Origin: Cedecea davisae DSM 4568
GTDB lineage: Bacteria; Pseudomonadota; Gammaproteobacteria; Enterobacterales; Enterobacteriaceae
DNA length: 64,000 nucleotides
Reading direction: 5' to 3'
NCBI RefSeq assembly: GCF_000412335.2
Contig: NZ_KE161030.1
Location: 2,198,328 to 2,262,327 of the forward strand
In this document: positions 61,301 through 64,000 of the stretch, piece by piece
How the letters are laid out: every line of letters begins with the position of its first letter
Numbering within the stretch: the first letter of the stretch is position 1
The notes under the pieces: generated by a model
What the model was told of the DNA's origin: nothing
The model's database searches: none
What the model saw: only the letters and a program-made list of their open reading frames with translations
Made by a program: the position numbers and the translations under genes

Positions 61301-61777
61301 AATAACCAGTTCTGCCTGTGGCAAATAGAAGTCTACTCGTTCAGAGTTGGCCCCGGACATGAGCTTGTAAGACGCACCCAGTGCGCTGAAAAGCGGGTAC
61401 TCGGGAACCATAAGACCGCAGACAAATTCCCACCCTCTCAGGTAGTTGGGGATTATCTCATCAAAAAATTCCAGGGCAGGGTTGTAGCCATCGTCGCCAC
61501 CGAGAATAGTCTCTCCCCAATAAGGGTGGGTTTGCGTCGATAATAACAGCGAAGTCTGGGCCAGCTGTTCCCACTGGCAGCTCATAAGCTTGAGAAGCTG
61601 AGGAGTTGGCCGGGTTGGAGCACCTCGAGTTAAAATAGCAAAACTATTTGCCACATAATCAGGTACGGCTCCGCATTCATCTGTTAAGCCATCCACCTCG
61701 AACAGAATATCTCCCTTAAAATATCCTGCACAAACCGAAATTCGTGTATTTTTTGAAGCAGCAAAGAAAGGTTGCAT
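58349..61777 (-). CDS. DUF559-type nuclease fused to a RecQ-family helicase
   Basis: This is a 1142-residue protein from the first ATG (a TTG three codons upstream is possible). An N-terminal Vsr/DUF559-like PD-(D/E)xK nuclease lies at about 145-215, with VDFYLP at Asp149, VIEIDGGQH at 158-166, and RDGFLVQHGIKTLRL. A RecQ helicase core lies at about 390-770: GHGSFRPGQE, Walker A PTGGGKS with Lys430, DEVH at 530-533, GLTATAS, TTKAFGMGVNKSNV and arginine fingers in QEAGRAGRD at 743-751. The C-terminal 370 residues include a winged-helix-like part but no RecQ zinc cluster. Much larger than housekeeping RecQ (about 610); base composition is AT-richer than neighbours. A DNA-processing defence role is inferred. 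Confidence 0.85.
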   Translation of the reverse strand: MQPFFAASKNTRISVCAGYFKGDILFEVDGLTDECGAVPDYVANSFAILTRGAPTRPTPQLLKLMSCQWEQLAQTSLLLSTQTHPYWGETILGGDDGYNPALEFFDEIIPNYLRGWEFVCGLMVPEYPLFSALGASYKLMSGANSERVDFYLPQAELVIEIDGGQHGETHQKLKDRQRDGFLVQHGIKTLRLKTEDMRLKNNHFYDFISQLTAHFEKSKQLAGYKKMLSDGEQQQPSVRYELTAILRLQIAIMLAISCGKLDLLSSSWRVNIKQDFISDPERKWIGRAFEELFGWFSLFSKIRNQVFTPPDLIFDDDELLFDMRLFSRPDDNAGNAAGITIYTSPVQTHSFSIGTQSPAKLIRLRCSGKSYLSAKNPDQRFVGLYSGECLNELNYRIFGHGSFRPGQETLILNALSGQKSLGLMPTGGGKSLCFQIPALLSQGVTIVVVPIKALGRDHCAELENAGFSGRVVNIDSDMPAALRDKIYQERILSGDMRFVFVSPERFQTEGFRRIVLRLRQAHLLRMFVIDEVHCMSEWGHDFRPSYLTLPGTLRKIAGDIPVLGLTATASVNVLKDIQTEFQIPDEFIAYEMHRSRTELNFSIYKGDNSSSEVIKKIEKIAPVNSDEPPPAVHIFSRYASGKNGVELLSQSLAKKRGDLKIGFFSGSMPKSFNPENAWRILQNKPLTASNDYEQYKQVVQSCWKKGLLDIIITTKAFGMGVNKSNVRHTLHVGMPGSMEAFYQEAGRAGRDRRPSHCHMLFRAETDEAEQIWLKLQANLTPEAVENEISSRGQASRGDFRSQLWFLRQGLISLADEQDLVTRLHGIIRDSEKDSLTIHIKSVCGDLHNGLRFQLTLFRLYQMGLIEPWTVIDWGRGQGEELSVQAVEVRRLKTSFSQACGTVKARIQSIDGRAAESVVIDKLNVLAKETENWPGLYSLLLDWVRRTQLGSRLQSTWNLYNACLKYTPEQAVAFRDTLESFFKVDNNAFQLASLRDMTLAESAEALCALITSKDSEELLDASILRKLSAQLARLLEGTQESPGLNLAAACLQLLNETASDTETRMRFQQAVPEGVLRFWEEDGHTLLVKVAGSNAYAREAIAHWLLEAKPTRHQLLSIHKDLPAAAIKSALFREVADELAQII

Positions 61778-62018
61778 TACAAACAACGCTGTATAAAAAG
61801 ACGATCGAAGAAAGATATTCAGCCGCCAGACTTATGTCAACTCATGCTCCAAATTAGTTAAAAAAACGACACTTAAATAGTTTACAGGTGTAACTATCAG
61901 CACCCAACATTCATCATACAAATGCACCAGTATTGATCTCGATTAATGTTCAGCTGCCACCGGCTTTTTTAAAATAGTGGCCGTCAGATTTTTTCATTCG
62001 CAAAGAGGAGCACTGAAA

Positions 62019-62225
62019 ATGATGATGACCTGGGACCGCAATCGCAATGCCATTACCACAGGTAGCCGTGTGCTGATTAACGGCACGGGCAAAACTGGCG
62101 TGATTAAGGCTATTCACGGCGAAGGGAAAAGTGCCGAGCAGATTCGCCGCAGCAAGTGCGTGGAAGTAGAAGGCTGTGAAGGACAATATGAGCCAACGGA
62201 ATTATTCCGTCTTGGGCTTCACTAA
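62019..62225 (+). CDS. ydfZ: YdfZ, putative selenium-related small protein
   Basis: This 68-residue protein matches E. coli Ydf[43 protein letters not shown] and LFRLGLH. E. coli YdfZ has been described as binding selenium through its Cys, but its function is unknown. Three consecutive ATGs occur; the first is nearest AGAGGAG. An anaerobic FNR-type site was looked for and not found with confidence. A bidirectional terminator follows. Confidence 0.9.
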   Translation: MMMTWDRNRNAITTGSRVLINGTGKTGVIKAIHGEGKSAEQIRRSKCVEVEGCEGQYEPTELFRLGLH

Positions 62226-62233
62226 TGATTAAA

Positions 62234-62258
62234 ATTACCCGGCATTGTGCCGGGTAAT
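62234..62258. terminator. Bidirectional terminator between ydfZ and the next gene
   Basis: ATTACCCGGC and GCCGGGTAAT pair perfectly around a five-base loop, with A/T-rich flanks on both sides. The two convergent genes end within 10 bp of it. Confidence 0.88.
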
Positions 62259-62262
62259 AAAA

Positions 62263-62553
62263 CTATTTGCGCAGCGCTCGTACCTGGGAAAAGCCGTGCT
62301 CAAACATGCTGTCAGCGGCGCAGATGATGACAATGACGTCTCCGCCTGAGGCTTCGCTCAGTAAACGCTCCAGTTCGGCGTCCAGCTCGCGGTTCATCTT
62401 CGGCATCGCGAGGTGCATTTCGCCCGGATAATCTTCGTCCTCATCGGGAGGCATGTCCTCGATGCGGCTGCCTTTCACCACGTAAATCAGCAACTCGTTG
62501 CCATTATGGTTAAGTTGTAGTCTTAAATATTTGCCTACCGGATGTTTAGCCAT
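62263..62553 (-). CDS. Small acidic conserved hypothetical protein
   Basis: This 96-residue soluble protein has a beta-rich N-terminal half (KYLRLQLNHNGNELLIYVVKGSRI), an acidic loop (DMPPDEDEDYPGEMHLAM) and a C-terminal alpha/beta part (ELERLLSEASGGDVIVIICAAD). No family name can be given. It is divergent from tam, with 64 bp between the starts. There are no signal or membrane segments. Confidence 0.65.
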   Translation of the reverse strand: MAKHPVGKYLRLQLNHNGNELLIYVVKGSRIEDMPPDEDEDYPGEMHLAMPKMNRELDAELERLLSEASGGDVIVIICAADSMFEHGFSQVRALRK

Positions 62554-62617
62554 GCGTTACCTTCAATAGCGTATAAAATAGTTGTCGGCATGTTAGCAAA
62601 GCAACGAGGATAAAACG

Positions 62618-63376
62618 ATGCAGGACTGGAACCCCGCGCTCTATTTGCAGTTTGAAGCTGAACGTACCCGCCCGGCGGCCGAGCTGGTTGCCCGAATTAA
62701 CCACCCTGATGCCAAAACGTTTACCGATTTAGGCTGCGGCCCCGGCAACTCCACCGCCCTGCTGCGCAACCTTGCCCCCACGGCCGCGATTATCGGCCTT
62801 GATAACTCTCCGGCGATGCTGGCCAAAGCCGCCGCCGCGCTGCCCGACTGCCGTTTTGAAGAGGCTGATATCGCCAGCTGGCAGCCGGAAGTGAAGCAGG
62901 ATGTGATTTTTGCCAACGCCTCGTTACAGTGGATACCGAATCATAAGCAGGTGTTTCCGCACCTTGCCTCACAGCTTGCCGCAGGAGGCGTGCTGGCGGT
63001 ACAGATGCCGGATAACTGGCAGGAGCCGACGCATAGCCTGATGCGCCAGGTGGCGGACGAACTGGGCATTTCGCGTTCCAGCCGCGAGGCGCTGCTCGTT
63101 GCGCAGGAGTATTACGATTTGCTGGCGGGATCCGGCTGCCTGGTTGATATCTGGCGCACCACCTACTTCCACGTCATGCCCTCTGCCCGCGCGATCATCG
63201 AATGGCTCAGCTCCACCGGCCTGCGCCCTTATCTGAACGGGCTGGACAGTAATCAGCAGGAGGCGTTTCTTGAACGCTATCATCAGTTGCTCCAGCGAGC
63301 CTACCGCAAGCAACATGACGGCAACGTGCTGATGCCTTTCCCACGTTTGTTTATCGTGGCGCGTAAACCAGCCTAA
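62618..63376 (+). CDS. tam: Trans-aconitate 2-methyltransferase
   Basis: This 252-residue cytoplasmic SAM-dependent methyltransferase monomethylates trans-aconitate, a spontaneous isomer that inhibits the citrate cycle. It has the SAM-binding motif [15 protein letters not shown] and [10 protein letters not shown] (motif II). The substrate region [30 protein letters not shown] and [15 protein letters not shown] aligns end to end with E. coli Tam at the same length. The stop overlaps the convergent AraC-type gene by four bases. Confidence 0.94.
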   Translation: MQDWNPALYLQFEAERTRPAAELVARINHPDAKTFTDLGCGPGNSTALLRNLAPTAAIIGLDNSPAMLAKAAAALPDCRFEEADIASWQPEVKQDVIFANASLQWIPNHKQVFPHLASQLAAGGVLAVQMPDNWQEPTHSLMRQVADELGISRSSREALLVAQEYYDLLAGSGCLVDIWRTTYFHVMPSARAIIEWLSSTGLRPYLNGLDSNQQEAFLERYHQLLQRAYRKQHDGNVLMPFPRLFIVARKPA

Positions 63377-64000
63377 AGCGAGGTGCCCTGCTGGCGCAGG
63401 GCATCGATATCCTGAAGAGGAGATGCTCCGAACGCGCGGCGGTATTCCCGGCTAAACTGCGAGGGCGAGTCATAGCCCACCTTCCAGGCAACGCTTGCCA
63501 CATCGCCTTCGCTGCTCAGCAAGCGACGGCGCGCTTCCAGCAGCCTTATCTGTTTTTGATATTGCAGCGGGCTCATGATGGTCAGCGCTTTAAAGCGATG
63601 ATGCAGGCCAGAGGTGCTCATGCCCACGCGCTTCGCCAGCTCATCAATTATTAGCGGTTCGGCATAATTTTGTTTTATCCAGGCGATAGCTTCCCCTACG
63701 CCTTTACCCTGCGCCCAGCCCAGGGCCTGTTTCCAGAAAGCGGCTCCCACCGGGGCAACGACCAATCGGTAAAGGATTTCCTGCTTGATAAGCGGGGCAA
63801 GGGCGTAAAGGTGTTCCGGGCTGTCCAGCAGCTGAACCAGCCGCAAAAAAGCCGCCTGAAGCTCTTCTTCCGCGTCGGCAACCCAGGCACCGGTTTTCTC
63901 CCCGCTGCCGTCCGGGAGCGTAACTTTCATGTTCACTACCAGGTCGGCTATCTCTTTGCCGTCAAGATCGATGCGCACGCCGTAATAAGGTTTCTGAGCG
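63373..64000 (-). CDS. AraC-family regulator, 5' end beyond the window
   Basis: The frame stays open to the right edge ([22 protein letters not shown] upstream of a GTG), so the true start lies outside and about 208 residues are visible. The part seen has the end of an AraC_N (YqhC-like) domain ([26 protein letters not shown]). The double helix-turn-helix follows ([38 protein letters not shown] and [26 protein letters not shown]). Such regulators usually control a neighbouring oxidoreductase gene, which here would be beyond the edge. Confidence 0.85.
   Translation of the reverse strand, partial: AQKPYYGVRIDLDGKEIADLVVNMKVTLPDGSGEKTGAWVADAEEELQAAFLRLVQLLDSPEHLYALAPLIKQEILYRLVVAPVGAAFWKQALGWAQGKGVGEAIAWIKQNYAEPLIIDELAKRVGMSTSGLHHRFKALTIMSPLQYQKQIRLLEARRRLLSSEGDVASVAWKVGYDSPSQFSREYRRAFGASPLQDIDALRQQGTSL

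Noticed and set aside
58349-61777. Housekeeping RecQ
   Set aside because: It is almost twice as long, has an N-terminal nuclease domain and lacks the zinc-binding cysteines of RecQ.
1-64000. tRNA genes, CRISPR arrays, transposons or prophage
   Set aside because: No cloverleaf-like sequence, regularly spaced repeats, transposase, integrase or phage structural gene was recognised on either strand.

Overview
The window is chromosomal DNA of a member of the Enterobacteriaceae that is neither E. coli nor Salmonella; a Cedecea/Klebsiella/Enterobacter-like genus fits, but the genus cannot be fixed from sequence alone. Evidence is a dense set of genes that in E. coli lie around 34-35 min: a dgcF-like cyclase, glsB, sad, ptrR, sotB, marC, marRAB, eamA, ydeE, yneE, mgtS, ydfZ and tam, plus ydcY. 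They are reordered and interrupted by accessory blocks. No rRNA, tRNA, insertion sequence, phage or CRISPR array was seen.

Layout. 1-7.5 kb: two membrane GGDEF genes (the first cut by the window edge), a 39-codon membrane ORF, glutaminase glsB, a chemoreceptor, and the sad/ptrR pair. 7.6-9.5 kb: an orphan HemS-like haem protein and a PhzF-family enzyme. 9.7-15.3 kb: the efflux and stress block sotB, marC, marRAB, eamA, ydeE, with the mar promoter, marbox and both MarR operators intact. 15.3-28.4 kb: a fused double acetyltransferase and an eight-gene urea assimilation operon. The operon encodes allophanate hydrolase, biotin-dependent urea carboxylase, a GntR regulator and the UrtABCDE transporter. 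It is read from one sigma-54 promoter with an upstream NtrC-type site.

28.4-36.5 kb: ydcY, an orphan peptide-type binding protein, an amidotransferase, an MFS pump with a divergent Lrp-type regulator, a MarR/HlyD/DUF2955 efflux operon with a perfect 20-bp operator, and a flavodoxin-like reductase. 36.7-43.3 kb: srfABC, which encodes a membrane-anchored protein, an actin/Hsp70-fold ATPase and a dynamin-like P-loop protein. 43.4-45.4 kb: an ABC-F protein preceded by a 27-codon leader peptide and mutually exclusive hairpins. 45.5-52.7 kb: small ORFs, a phytase-like periplasmic protein, a second chemoreceptor, yneE, and an ArsR/monooxygenase/TSUP/rhodanese cluster.

52.7-56.4 kb: ftrA, mgtS with a PhoP box, a three-lipoprotein CsgG/DUF4810/DUF799 operon and an RcnB-like protein. 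56.4-61.8 kb: an orphan MafI-like immunity protein, a Tat-exported hydrolase, and a two-gene module of a DUF559-nuclease/RecQ-helicase fusion with a coiled-coil partner. That module is the best candidate for an undescribed, probably anti-phage, system. 61.9-64 kb: ydfZ, a small acidic protein, tam and a truncated AraC regulator.

Starts were moved inward from the longest reading frame where family length, a Shine-Dalgarno sequence or a promoter position required it.
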